From the NCBI GenBank assembly GCA_030323885.1, contig CM059186.1, forward strand, positions 149,952,407-150,016,406: DNA of 64,000 bases. Reading direction: 5' to 3'. Of the stretch, positions 39,701 through 46,539 are shown piece after piece. A program made the position numbers and the translations under genes. Numbering within the stretch: position 1 is the first letter of the stretch; each line of letters opens with the position of its first letter. Origin of the DNA: Branchipolynoe longqiensis. Its lineage: Eukaryota; Annelida; Polychaeta; Phyllodocida; Polynoidae. The notes below the pieces were generated by a model. The model saw nothing but the letters and a program-made list of their open reading frames with translations, made no database searches and was not told where the DNA came from.

Positions 39701-41424
39701 TGTAAGTAGGTGTATGTATCTGTAAGTAAGTGAAGTAAGCTTAAGTAAGTTCAAGTGTGTGTAACTGGAAGTATGTTTAAGTATCTGTAAGTATTTATAA
39801 GTAAATGTCAGTACGTATAAGTAAATGTAATAAGTGTGTAAGTAAATGTATGTGTAAGCAGGTGTAAGTATGTACAACTAAGTGTAAGTATGCATAAGTA
39901 TGTTTAACTAAGTAAATAAATAAGTACGTAAACAATCAAGTAGTTGGGACTCACCAGTTTTTTGCCCTTGGGTGTGAAGTAATATGCATCGAGAGTGGCG
40001 CTTGTGGCCCGCTGGACAATTTCTCTCCGCCATCCTGTAAATAGCCATGTTACATTACAGTTACAGTTATTGCCTGCTGTCTACGAGGTTTCTTCTGCTG
40101 TGGTGGTAATAGTTGTTTGTTTGTTGTTGTTTTACATCCTAGCAACATCTAAGGTTATATCAGGTACCGAGTTGTAACAGTGCGCACTCATGGTGACTTC
40201 ATAGTGCTGCCCCACTGGAAGACCAGGCCAACAGCACCATGACCTGATATCCCACTCAGTCACATTATCCTGACACTGAGCCAACCAGTCCTTGACCTAT
40301 CCTAATCATGCCAAGCGCCAGGCTACGAAGCGACAAGTATACATTTTTACGTCATTGGTTTGACTCGACCAGGGTTCGAACCCACGATCCCATGGTCTAC
40401 CAACACGGGAGACCGACGCCCTAACTCATTCGGCCATCCCGTCTGGTGTGGTGGTAATAGACAACCAACATAGTTGACATAAGAAGCAAGGACCACCTAA
40501 CACCAAAGCTCAATTGGTGATCTTTTGTGACATGATAAACTATATCTAATTTGTATTAAGAATATAAATCTATTGAAATATCCACTTTACAGATTGATTT
40601 GATCGATTTGATAGATTATTTTATGCCATTTCGGCAGTAAAAGTCATTGCCATAGCGGTGAAATTCCAATATTTTCATGTATTTCCTAACAACAGGGATG
40701 AGAACAGGTCAGGCTGGTATATAATATTAATAAGGTGCTTTAGAACAGAGTAAATTGAGGGGTACTTACCTGTCTCAAACGGAACAAGCCACCGAGGGTC
40801 GATATCAGTGTTGGACGACTTTGCACCTAATAAAAAACAAAGATCATAATTTGTTTAAATCATTCAATAAAATACTAAGAATAAACCAAAAATACAATTA
40901 TTCGCTCGTGTTTTAGAATTTCTTTTAGCACATAATTCTTATTGTGTCTACAGGATAGATATGACCTGGTTTCTAGACATTACTCTTAGTGAATGAAACT
41001 ACAACTGACTTCACCAAATACCATGAAACCCCAATTTAACGCGCCCCGATATAACTTGAATTTGGGTATAATGTGATGATTCATTGGACACGAAATTCTT
41101 TAATTTAAAGGTAATTCAATCAACTGAACCCCCAATTTAGCGCGAACCCGCTTTTTTTGTGATGACTTTCTATGGACTTCAACGATGCCCTTATAACGGG
41201 GTTTCCTTGTCATCTAATAGGCCGCACTAGACTAATTCCTCCATTATAAGCCGCAGCTATGTGTTCTGGGGGATCTATACAGCGTTCATGCGTTGCTAAT
41301 ATTGCCACAGACCTCTGCCGCGCCCACGGCCCTTCGGTGACCGTGCAGGTACATCAAAGCCTTCGCCCACGTTGAACTCCTGGTCGATTGGCTCTTCGAG
41401 GAGCCTTCGCTCAAAGTCGTCCAT
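18317..41424 (-). CDS. gene A: MBD-PHD-F-box-LRR protein (complete model, 15 coding exons)
   Basis: Coding exons in order: 41424-41313, 40826-40770, 40034-39955, 38484-38457, 35753-34211, 28236-28095, 26979-26384, 25816-25765, 25032-24946, 24356-24154, 23502-23349, 22851-22744, 21407-21301, 20187-20076, 18778-18317. Every junction has GT..AG and matching phase, total 3,843 nt (1,280 codons plus TAG). Domains: MBD about 46-110; RG/KHDK/SPPEK disordered region about 120-605; PHD-like finger 613-656; conserved unknown block about 690-760; F-box about 828-875; LRR about 900-1150; Ala/Pro/Thr-rich tail. Predicted role (inference): nuclear SCF substrate receptor targeted to methylated CpG. Start chosen at the ATG with context GACATGG, after in-frame stops and just downstream of paired ETS sites. 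I know no vertebrate MBD protein with an F-box. Paralogue: gene B. Confidence 0.88.
18905..19257. mobile_element. MITE-beta copy in gene A intron 14
   Basis: Shares with 51465-51778 and 56877-57414 the ends AGGATTTG...CAAATCCTCAATA and the blocks CATGGTTGGATAGAAGCAG-like, ATCTAATTCTGTTATTTAG and CCATGAATATTCA. Non-coding. A TRIM-family head follows 18 bp later, as in gene B. Confidence 0.8.
19275..19425 (+). mobile_element. single TRIM-family terminal repeat (tRNA-like head)
   Basis: Starts GTAGTGAGGTGCACTGACCT and contains the tRNA-like GATAATGGTTAGACTGCTGG...GGTTTGAGTCC and TTTAGGCA. The second repeat is absent, so it is a solo-type copy. It lies directly after MITE-beta in intron 14. Confidence 0.7.
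20076..24356 (-). CDS. gene A exons 10-14: leucine-rich repeats
   Basis: Exons 24356-24154, 23502-23349, 22851-22744, 21407-21301 and 20187-20076. Repeating L..L..L.L segments (LDHLKLRG, LTNLKTLVLTTL, LKNLEVLEIGDC, LTNLRRVRLECG, LEKLELIRY, LPKLTSVTLW) form an FBXL-type LRR array, the expected substrate-binding part of an SCF receptor. Introns contain LINE, SINE-2, SINE-3 and MITE-alpha copies. Confidence 0.85.
20275..20660 (+). mobile_element. LINE 3' fragment in gene A intron 13
   Basis: Broken frames give the C-terminal end of a non-LTR retrotransposon ORF2: an EEVSANIQRTIG-like segment, ILQWYGRIFRLSG, then KKWEDTIREWTGLEF and QWRKLIAKSSVVPH. A (TGA)n-type tail ends it at about 20660. Strongly 5'-truncated. 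Confidence 0.72.
20725..20953 (-). mobile_element. SINE-3 copy
   Basis: Read on the minus strand: tRNA Leu/Ser-like head with GTGGCGGAGTGGTTAGAGTG and box-B-like GGTTCGATTCCCCATGCCCC, then a body with CCACCGCTGTGTATAACTTA. A second, very similar copy is at 33607-33844. Confidence 0.82.
21830..21965 (+). mobile_element. degenerate TRIM-family head
   Basis: Retains CCTCAAGTGAAATGCCACAT, GTAGGTGGGGATAGGTTGATTGC and a decayed tRNA-like part (TTAGATAGTTAGGAACATGCC). Confidence 0.45.
22018..22443 (-). mobile_element. SINE-2 copy with nested tail fragment
   Basis: Reverse SINE-2 (TCCCACTCAGTCACATTATC, GGTTTTACTCGACC). The tail is interrupted near 22100-22165 by a GCCGTGACTATGGCC/GCCGATACGGCGTAAAGCAACC segment matching a separate SINE 3' end seen at 42690 and 63340. 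The head carries a variant with two tRNA-like arms (GAGACCTGCGGTCTACCAAT). Confidence 0.75.
22450..22640 (+). mobile_element. degenerate TRIM-family copy
   Basis: Internal-part remnant (GGATTCCAGGGGAACAGG), then a head (GGAAATGCCACATACACG, GCCGCTCTAGGC), then internal part again (GTGCCGTGACCAGAATACTG). This supports a repeat-internal-repeat structure for the family. Confidence 0.55.
23018..23165 (+). mobile_element. MITE-alpha fragment in gene A intron 11
   Basis: Contains ATCAGACTTTAACAGTGACAGG, TAACTTAATATT and GTTTTGGTTTATAAAAG. It sits in the same intron, and the same orientation, as MITE-alpha 54855-55178 in gene B. Confidence 0.65.
23694..23997 (+). mobile_element. SINE-2 copy in gene A intron 10
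   Basis: Head (TCTCCCGTTTTGGTAGATC), body and tail (ATGTTTCCAGGATGTAAAAC) all present, moderately diverged. No counterpart in the short gene B intron 10. Confidence 0.82.
24540..24893 (+). mobile_element. MITE-alpha, full copy in gene A intron 9
   Basis: Bounded by TTAAAGTTGCATAATCCGAT and, inverted, TATGCAACTTTAA. The interior holds the family blocks (TTACTTAGTTTGAAGT, GGAGATATTTAAATTGAAAA, TTTTGGTTTATAAAA). Ends coincide with TTAA, suggesting a TTAA target or end. Confidence 0.75.
24946..25032 (-). CDS. gene A exon 9: post-F-box linker
   Basis: 87 nt, phase 0 on both sides. Encodes WKEVRLRGSRVSNWEEAAKR and RFKSHNTYSL. The initial W-K is the usual F-box C-terminal Trp. Same length as the gene B exon. 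Confidence 0.85.
25390..25716 (+). mobile_element. SINE-2 copy in gene A intron 8
   Basis: Complete SINE-2 (head GATGTAGTGGCTAAATCGC, tail GACCTTACATATTGCTAGGAC). It ends 50 bp before exon 8. Gene B has a SINE-2 in the same intron and orientation (57806-58140). Confidence 0.8.
25765..26979 (-). CDS. gene A exons 7-8: conserved block and F-box
   Basis: Exon 7 (26979-26384) holds a block strongly conserved in gene B around GQLMTLPPGVLKHLDMSQPL, KVNNKVLMIPPNCFI and LPSGTLPETLF. I do not recognise its fold. The F-box spans the exon 7/8 junction: CHFLKLHSS, IKIFKFVGVADLLR, then VARVCRMWAKL. It matches the Skp1-binding consensus (IF.F....DLLR....VCR.W). Exon 8 (25816-25765) is 52 nt, as in gene B. 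Confidence 0.85.
25870..26060 (+). mobile_element. SINE-2 variant (alternative 3' end), gene A intron 7
   Basis: Head AACCAGGCGGGATGACCAAATGAGTT, partial body, then the GTGGAATGAGGAAGAGATTGAAATTGCCCC variant end. Confidence 0.65.
26085..26320 (+). mobile_element. SINE-2 5'-truncated copy, gene A intron 7
   Basis: Begins in the body (TGATACTTGTCGCTACATAGCC) and runs to the tail (GATGTTGCTAGGACGTAAAAC). Confidence 0.78.
27100..27627 (+). mobile_element. TRIM-like / dimeric tRNA-SINE element, copy 2
   Basis: Same layout as 909-1412: terminal repeat 27100-27287, internal 27288-27427, terminal repeat 27428-27627. It is in gene A intron 6. The right repeat has a short internal duplication (GGTGGTGTAAAGCCTAGGTG). 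The flanking AAATT / AAAAT is an imperfect 5-bp duplication. Because both copies stop at the same CCCCCAYGAC point, the whole unit moved as one. Confidence 0.7.
28095..28236 (-). CDS. gene A exon 6: PHD-like zinc finger
   Basis: 142 nt. Spacing C-x3-C-x11-C-x2-C-x4-H-x2-C-x11-C-x2-C, with CGLAC, CKKC, LFHPACVG and FTCK; the last Cys comes from the first codons of exon 7 (SC). This is a compact C4HC3 PHD-type finger, a fold often used to read histone tails. Two extra Cys (CPDC, LCC) absent from gene B make the first ligand pair ambiguous in A. Confidence 0.82.
28960..31060. other. CpG-rich block of unknown origin in gene A intron 5
   Basis: Unlike its AT-rich surroundings, this 2.1-kb stretch is rich in CpG and in inverted repeats: GTCGGCGGTGTTCC near 29208 pairs with GGACACCGCCGAC near 29254; an alternating GC tract GCGCGCGCAAATTGCGCGCG is near 30222; a perfect hairpin is at 30291. 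Repeated TACGTA motifs occur at 29750-29960. No long frame. An AATAAA near 30500 would fit a long solo LTR, but no second copy proves it. Confidence 0.4.
30291..30317. other. perfect 10-bp hairpin
   Basis: CGTTGCTTAG, loop CGACTAG, CTAAGCAACG. It lies in the CpG-rich block just after the alternating GC tract. Function unknown. Confidence 0.8.
31480..31990. repeat. about 220-bp direct duplication with spacer
   Basis: Copies at about 31481-31700 and 31771-31990 share GGCAAGCTTTAACT, GACAGCCCGACAAGACAGGC, GCTTAGTGCTCAACTCTC and TTAATTAAAGCAGGACATTCC, with moderate divergence. In gene A intron 5. No recognised family. Confidence 0.85.
32380..32643 (+). mobile_element. MITE-alpha, right two-thirds
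   Basis: Contains AGATATTTGAAGTGCAAGCATGC, CAGTAACAGGTTCTATTAAATT and the end block CATCGGACTATGCAACTCTAA. Confidence 0.7.
33607..33844 (-). mobile_element. SINE-3 copy
   Basis: Nearly identical to 20725-20953. The tRNA-like head at the right end reads (minus) GTGGCGGAGTGGTTAGAGTG, with GGTTCGATTCCCCGTGCCCC. A fragment of the SINE-2 variant end in reverse lies immediately to the left (33543-33606), after a poly-T run. Confidence 0.83.
34211..35753 (-). CDS. gene A exon 5: disordered RG / KHDK / SPPEK-repeat region
   Basis: A single 1,543-nt exon. It starts with the last MBD residues (DQFGITDLSKDNFTFQ). Then come two Arg-Gly runs (up to eight RG pairs), an acidic Ser/Asp run (SDSDSSDSSDSS, CK2-like), a candidate SUMO-interacting motif (SIVMDLT), about 15 Lys-His-Asp-Lys units, a basic KKKTAPR motif, and some 15 degenerate repeats of the type VESPPEKRVT. 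Composition and repeats indicate intrinsic disorder. Gene B has the LFPNIA/LYPNIA, KKYKP/KKMKP, DLT and KK.TAPR landmarks but lacks the KHDK and SPPEK arrays, so these expanded in A or were lost in B. Confidence 0.85.
36122..36735 (+). mobile_element. MITE-alpha interrupted by another insertion
   Basis: The left end (AAGTTGCAAATCCGATGTTTTTGAG) and the remaining body (from about 36520: TTACTTTAGTTTGAACTAAC, GTGTGCACACCAAAATGC, GTAACAGGTTCTATTAAATTG) are separated by about 350 bp of unrelated sequence containing a C run at 36379-36392. Confidence 0.65.
36740..36925. repeat. (ACT/AGT)n trinucleotide-rich tract
   Basis: CTACTACTACTA and its complement TAGTAGTAGTA alternate. It borders the LINE fragment that follows. 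Confidence 0.9.
36926..38385 (+). mobile_element. 5'-truncated LINE (non-LTR retrotransposon RT) in gene A intron 4
   Basis: Starts inside the reverse transcriptase (AFDTVDHKILLEKL) and shows the palm motifs GVPQGSVLGPLLFIIYINDL and LYADDTVIY. A frameshift/stop zone lies at about 37350-37400. The C-terminal part (RT thumb and beyond) then runs to a stop at 37971, and an A-rich tail with ACAAAAAAACAAAAAAAACA ends near 38385. Belongs to the Jockey/CR1/L2-like group; clade not fixed. Inactive. Antisense to gene A. Confidence 0.88.
38457..40826 (-). CDS. gene A exons 2-4: methyl-CpG-binding domain
   Basis: Exons 40826-40770, 40034-39955 and 38484-38457, completed by the start of exon 5. The joined protein shows the MBD signature: GWRREIVQR, then DAYYFTPKGKKLRS, then VEIEKYL and a final DLSKDNFTF. 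Compared with MeCP2, positions equal to Arg111 (VQR), Asp121 (LDAYY), Tyr123 and Arg133 (LRS) are all kept, so methyl-CpG binding is plausible. The loop between the first Arg and the Asp has 6 residues instead of the 9 in MeCP2/MBD2, a shortened L1 loop. The introns carry a near-perfect palindromic MITE (38852) and a GTAAGT-rich minisatellite (39260). Confidence 0.88.
38852..39091. mobile_element. near-perfect palindromic MITE (pogo/Tigger-like ends)
   Basis: 240 bp, ends CAGTGAAACC..GGTTTCACTG, TA on both sides (38850-38851, 39092-39093). The two arms of about 115 bp differ at roughly three positions, apart from the ATCATCATC centre. A long hairpin would form in RNA of the gene A intron. CAGTRAAACC ends with TA duplication are typical of pogo/Tigger elements. 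Confidence 0.85.
39260..39910. repeat. GTAAGTAGGT minisatellite in gene A intron 3
   Basis: Irregular 5-12-bp units built from GTAAGT, GGAAGT and GGTGTAAGTA. The plus strand thus carries dozens of perfect 5' splice-site cores, while the transcribed (minus) strand reads ACTTAC/CACCTACTTAC. It ends 45 bp before exon 3. Confidence 0.93.
40105..40443 (-). mobile_element. SINE-2 copy in gene A intron 2
   Basis: Complete reverse SINE-2, among the least diverged copies (TCCTAGCAACATCTAAGG, GACCTGATATCCCACTCAGT, TGACTCGACCAGGGTTCGAA, TTCGGCCATCCCGTC). Confidence 0.87.
41022..41214. mobile_element. older pogo-like MITE in gene A intron 1
   Basis: Related to 38852-39091: left CATGAAACCCCAATTTAAC, right TTATAACGGGGTTTCCTTG, interior CCCCCAATTTAGCGCG and TTTTTTTGTGATGACTTTCTATGG. 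Diverged. Confidence 0.6.
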
Positions 41425-41609
41425 GTCCCTCTCCTTTCGATTGTGCCGGGTAGTGACTTCCTTCTTATCGTCGTTGGACTCCGAAGAGCAGTAAATATGA
41501 CACAACACTTACTACCAACAGAACCTGCTCCTTATTCTCACTATTCCCAGCAAAGCAGCGTTCCCCTGCCGCTTACTGCAACGCTGTCCACCAGAATCGA
41601 CTGACGTAC

Positions 41610-41632
41610 ACTTCCGGTCAGTAACTTCCGGT
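41610..41632 (-). promoter_or_regulatory. paired ETS-type sites, likely gene A promoter
   Basis: ACTTCCGGT occurs twice (41610-41618 and 41624-41632), i.e. two ACCGGAAGT sites on the gene strand, 14 bp apart. Paired ETS/GABP sites are typical of TATA-less housekeeping promoters just at the start site. The predicted ATG is about 190 bp downstream (41424). Confidence 0.5.
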
Positions 41633-41789
41633 CTATATGTGCCCTTCCCTGCTAGGGGCTGACAGGTTTTGGCTGCAGCCACCAGGGTGTTTTTTTTCTC
41701 TTTTGTTTTACGACACTGAATCACAAAAGGAAAGAATGTTGATTTAGTAAATGCGCCGTAGAATTCAAGTCTAGGATTATTGGGGTTTT

Positions 41790-42250
41790 ACATCCTAACA
41801 AGAATAAAGGTCATATCAGGATTGATACCCACATGTGGCAGTGTGCCGTCATTGGGGCTTTATAGTACTGCCTCACTAGGATAACATGGAACTGGCGCTG
41901 TAGACATCCTGATAACAGACTTATAAGTTATAGCCTACCAAATAAGTAGTTGATAAGTATCACTCAATATCTCACTCAGTCACAGTATCCAGACATTGAG
42001 CCAACTGGTGCTTGCCCCATTCTAGAAATGCTGAGCATCAGGCAAGGTAATGTCAAGTACTGACTTTGCAAGTCTTTAATTTGATCTGGTGGTCTATCAA
42101 TCTGACATACACCAACACTCATGTTACAAAATTGGCAGTTGACGTAAGGACTGGTTCGTTCAGTGTAAGGATAATGTGACTCAGTGGGATATTGTATCAT
42201 GGTGCCAATGGCACTATAAGGCGAGCCAGAATAGAGTCACAAATTACAAC
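41790..42250. mobile_element. old SINE-2 fragments, both orientations
   Basis: A degenerate reverse copy (41790-42090; TCACTCAGTCACAGTATCC) is followed by a forward body fragment (42140-42250; GGACTGGTTCGTTCAGTGTA, GATAATGTGACTCAGTGGGA). Confidence 0.6.
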
Positions 42251-42254
42251 CTAT

Positions 42255-42585
42255 TCTGAGTGTGCGTGGAGTTTTACGTCCTGGCAACATCTAAGGTAAT
42301 ATCCTGATGGGCACCGACTTGTGACAGTGCACACTTATGATGGGTTTATAGTGCTGCTCCACTGGGAGACCAGGCCACCAACATCATGACCCAGTATCCC
42401 ACTCAGTCACATTATCCTGATACTGAACTAACTAGTCCTTGCCCTATTCCAGTAATGCCAAGCACCAAGCTAGGTAACAACAAGAATCAATTTTGTAAGT
42501 CATTGGTTTGACTCGACCGGGAGTTAAACTACCGACGTTCCGCACAGGAAGCCTGCTATCTATCTATTCAGCCACAGTGTCCGGT
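42255..42585 (-). mobile_element. SINE-2 copy
   Basis: Reverse SINE-2 with tail (GTTTTACGTCCTGGCAACAT), body and a head variant (GACCGGGAGTTAAACTACCG). A (GGT)n tract and a separate SINE 3' end (TTGCTTTACGCCGTGTCGG, 42697) follow on the right. Confidence 0.8.
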
Positions 42586-43424
42586 CTGTTTATTCTGATA
42601 TGACCCCAGATATTGCTAGGATGATAGTAGTGGGGGTGGTGGTGGTGGTGGTGGTGATAGTAATGATGACGATGAGTTTGATTGACTGATTAGTGGTTGC
42701 TTTACGCCGTGTCGGCAGCATAGGCCATATTCAGGGCGAAGAGATGATGACGATGATGACTGTCAGTGATTTTACACAATGTCGGCATTGAAAGTCATTC
42801 ACAGTGAAAAGCGAGTAGAATTTATTGTTATCCTGCTTTTTCTAGAAAATAACACGTGTCAAGAGACAGTAAATTTGTTTGTCAAAAGACATAGGTTAAC
42901 GTTACTGATACTAGTGACAGGATGGACAACCCCAACCACTCTTTCACGTACGACATTAGTTCAAATAAACGCCTTTTTAGAGTTTGCTAATTGCTTACTT
43001 CTAGTAATTTATTGTAAGTGTACGTACGTAGTCATTGTTTATTCTCAACAAGAAATTCTTTAGTAGGCCTACATATCTATATTTGGTTTGGTATTGACAT
43101 ATTGGTCTTCCAGCCATATAATTGGCACAAGTTATATTATATTGACACAAGTGAGTTGGCTGTTTTTATGATAGTTTTTTTTTTAGATATCTATCTCCCC
43201 GCCCCCTTTTCCCCTGCGCGTAATCCCAAGTAGGAAAACGAAGTGAAAATGATGTGTAATTGGATTATATGGATATTGTGTGATGGAAGCAGCTAACCAG
43301 TCCTCGTCCTATCTTAGTAATGCCAAGCGCCAGGCTCGGTAGTGATAAATATCAATTTTATAAGTCATTGGTTTGACTCGACCAAGATTCGAACTTCCTA
43401 CCTTCCACCACCACATTCAGTTAT
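42586..43424. other. intergenic, no gene
   Basis: Microsatellite (GGTGGTGGT, 42630-42660), a SINE 3' end (42690-42740), an AT-rich stretch and a reverse SINE-2 fragment at 43290-43410. No coding signal seen. Confidence 0.5.
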
Positions 43425-43640
43425 TTAACCCTTTAAAACTGGAAACGCCCGCAAGTTTCATGTCCAGGAGCGCCTGAATGCATCCACCATATCTCATATC
43501 GTATCTCCTAATCGGTGATACCAAGGAGGCACAATTTGTTATCATTTGAAAGAGAAATGACAGGGGGGTGGGGTTTAACAATTTAATTAGTACTCCAAGG
43601 ACTTAACAATTTAAATCTCTTTCAAGGCTGCTAGGGTTAT
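43425..43640. mobile_element. TTAA-CCCTTT repeat fragment (piggyBac-like MITE)
   Basis: Starts TTAACCCTTTAAAACTGG. Its interior (AGGAGCGCCTGAATGCATCC, GATACCAAGGAGGC, ATCATTTGAAAGAGAAATG) is the reverse complement of parts of 58947-59260. The right end is unclear. Confidence 0.55.
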
Positions 43641-44079
43641 GGCAGAGTGTAATGAGATGACCTGAGTGGTATATTGCCAGGATTACAGCATCTCAGTAGG
43701 GCAGCATTGTAAAGCTTGCAGGAGTCGGTATTAGACTTGAAAGGGTTTTGGACATTACTAGAATGCAAAACCCAACTAGCTTCGTTAGTTGTGACCAACC
43801 TTGGTTGACTGATTGATTGATAAATCTATAGTAATCTTAGTGTTCGCAGTAAATCACAGCAAATGACCAATCCTATGAATGACCAATCCTAGGGGGTTAT
43901 AATTGTCCAAATTTAGTTTTATAGGGATTACTACAATATAGACCTTCCACTTTCAAGAATTATACAATTTATTCAAACTATCTCCATTGGTTACTATTTT
44001 ATGGTGCTTTTCTTCGCTTGACATTCAGCCAATTGAGTGAGTTGTGGGACAGTTAAATAGTTAAATAAATCAGCACTAT

Positions 44080-45100
44080 AAAGACTAGCATTATAAGCTG
44101 CATGTCCTAATCATACAATCGGCAATATAAATACTAGTATTGTAAGCTGCATGTCCTGTTCATACAATCGGCAATATAAATACTAGTATTGTAAGCTGAA
44201 TGTCCTGGTCATACAATCAGCAATATAAATACTAGTATTGTAAGCTGAATGTCCTGATCACATAACTATCTGCACTATAAATACTAATATTGTAAGCTGC
44301 ATGTTCTGATCACACAGCCAGCGATAATATAAATACTAGTATTGTCATTGTGTCCTGATCACACAACTATTGGCAATATATACTAGTATTTTAAGCTGTG
44401 TCCTGATCACACAGCCATCAGCAATATAAAAACTAATATTGTAAGTTGTGCCGATCACACAGATCACACAGCTATTGGCAATATAAATATTAGTATTGTA
44501 GCTGTGTTATGATCACACAGCTATGAGCATTATAAATACTAGTATTGTAGCTGTGTCATGATCACACAACTATCAGCAATATACATACTAGTATTGTAGC
44601 TGTGTCATGATCACACAACTATCGGCAATATATATACTAGTATTGTAGCTGTGTCATGATCACACAACTATCGGCAATATATATACTAGTATTGTAGCTG
44701 TGTCATGATCATACAGCTATCAGCAATATATATACTAGTATTGTAGCTGTGTCATGATCACACAACTATCGGCAATATACATACTAGTATTGTAGCTGTG
44801 TCATGATCACACAACTATCAGCAATATATATATACTAGTATTGTAGCTGTGTCATGACCACACAATTATCGGCAATATATATATACTAGTGTAGCTGTGT
44901 CATGATCACACAGCTATTGGCACTATAAATACTAGCATTGTAAGCTGCATGTCCTGATCACACAGCTATCGGCACTATACATATTAGCAATATAAATACT
45001 AATATTGTAAGCTGTGCTGATCACAGCTTTCGACAAAATAAATAATAGTATTGTAGCTGTGTCATTATCACACAGCTGTGTCCTGATTACACAGAATAAA
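44080..45100. repeat. about 50-bp satellite array between the two genes
   Basis: Some 20 copies of a unit with ACTAGTATTGTAGCTGTGTC, ATGATCACACAACTATCGGC and AATATAAAT/AATATATAT. The central copies (44560-44900) are nearly identical, the outer ones diverged, as expected of an array homogenised by unequal exchange. Confidence 0.94.
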
Positions 45101-45719
45101 CATTAATATTCTAGGTCTCCTAGAATAGGTGGGAACAAGACATTCTGTAAATTTGTGGTTGGAAGACCGACATGCTAGTGTTGGGATAAGAAATTCATTT
45201 TTATGATTAAAAACAGTGAGAACAAAACCAAAAGGTTATACATTACAAAAGCTCACATTGTAAAAGGAAGGTTTGTTGATGTGTCCACAGATAGTTATTA
45301 CAAATAAAACCTTGGATTAAATAACTAAGCAAAATTCAAATGCATTCTCAAACATAATGAATAACAGAAAGACCACTTATTCCAAATAGTATTTACACGC
45401 ATGGAATAAACATATTAGAATCACTAACAAATTATCTTAAATACTTTATTTTCTAACCAACGATTGATACATGTAACAGTACACTTTCAGTCGACTGACC
45501 AAGCAGATGATCACAATATAAAACGATGTAATCTAATTGGAAAAAGAATAACCAATTAAAAATAAAATATACATATAAAACCACACCCACCCTAAAAAAA
45601 GAAAAAGAAATAAATTTGGTACTGACGGACAAATAGATACTTCGCTACTAGAGAAACTATTCAAAATGCATGCAGCATAGCATAGCACACCTATATATAT
45701 ATATATATATACACTACAG
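45101..45719. other. AT-rich intergenic, no gene
   Basis: No coding frame, RNA gene or recognised repeat seen, except a short TA run at 45690-45712. Confidence 0.5.
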
Positions 45720-46108
45720 GTTTCATACCCAATTTGACGTCAAATTCCAGGACTTTCCGGTGCAAAATTCCAGGACGTTTTTAAAAATTAAAGTGCCCCA
45801 AAACACAGCTTTAGTCAGTCGATTCACTAGGTGAGATGTGAATTGTGAATAAACATGAGAAATAACAATGACTATATGTATCATCTTAATATAAAAATTA
45901 AGAGGTGGGCTAACAAACCTATAAAAATCACTTTTAATACAAAACATCACTGATTGAAGTTTGGGCACATCAGCGAAAATAGGCTTTAAAAGAAACATGG
46001 TCATGATTTTCCATTTTCAAGGATCTTTAGACAAATTCCAGGCCTTTCCAGGCCTTGAATGCCGCAAATTCCAGGATTTTCAATGTTTTCAAGGACCCGT
46101 ACGAACCC
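45720..46108. mobile_element. TIR repeat with AATTCCAGG ends
   Basis: The left part GTCAAATTCCAGGACTTTCC and the right part (inverted) GGTCCTTGAAAAC, ATCCTGGAATTTGCGGC are arranged as inverted repeats of about 60 bp. Non-coding interior. DNA-transposon MITE; superfamily not assigned. Confidence 0.55.
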
Positions 46109-46539
46109 GATACTAATATTTACATCAACCAAATACATATCTGTTCTATTTGAGGATTAGTCCTCATAAAATAATTAGTAACTAATTTTGAGATAATAAT
46201 TCCGGAGACAAATAACACTAAGCACTGTGAATTAAAACAATATCTGTAAAGAGCCTTAGAATGTCTCCTGTGACTGTGAGTATGGGCGTGTTGTCAAGTT
46301 TACCTTATAATTATAGCTATAAGTGGCGAGTTCTATTCACATATCCTGTTAACACTTCCTTCTGTACAGTATCCAACTGTCACTATCTACACGTGGTGGG
46401 CATCACAAGTGTCGGGGTGTAGCCTATCAATTATCAGCTGCTGCTTCACAAATGCCACTTTATAATACAAAGCAGGTACCGCCCGATATGAGGGTTTCAG
46501 ACCTTCGGGAATTAGGATATTCTGAGAACCGCTGATCTG

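Noticed and set aside
39408..39877. Tyr/Leu/Thr-rich minus-strand frames
   Set aside because: Translations of the GTAAGT minisatellite.
18317..41424. Orthologue of KDM2 or FBXL19
   Set aside because: No CXXC finger or JmjC domain, an MBD instead, a differently spaced PHD, and LRR sequences that I cannot align by eye with that group. Shared layout may be convergent.
41512..41724. 70-codon minus-strand frame upstream of gene A exon 1
   Set aside because: It covers the paired ETS sites and is better explained as promoter and 5' UTR. In-frame stops separate it from the gene A start.
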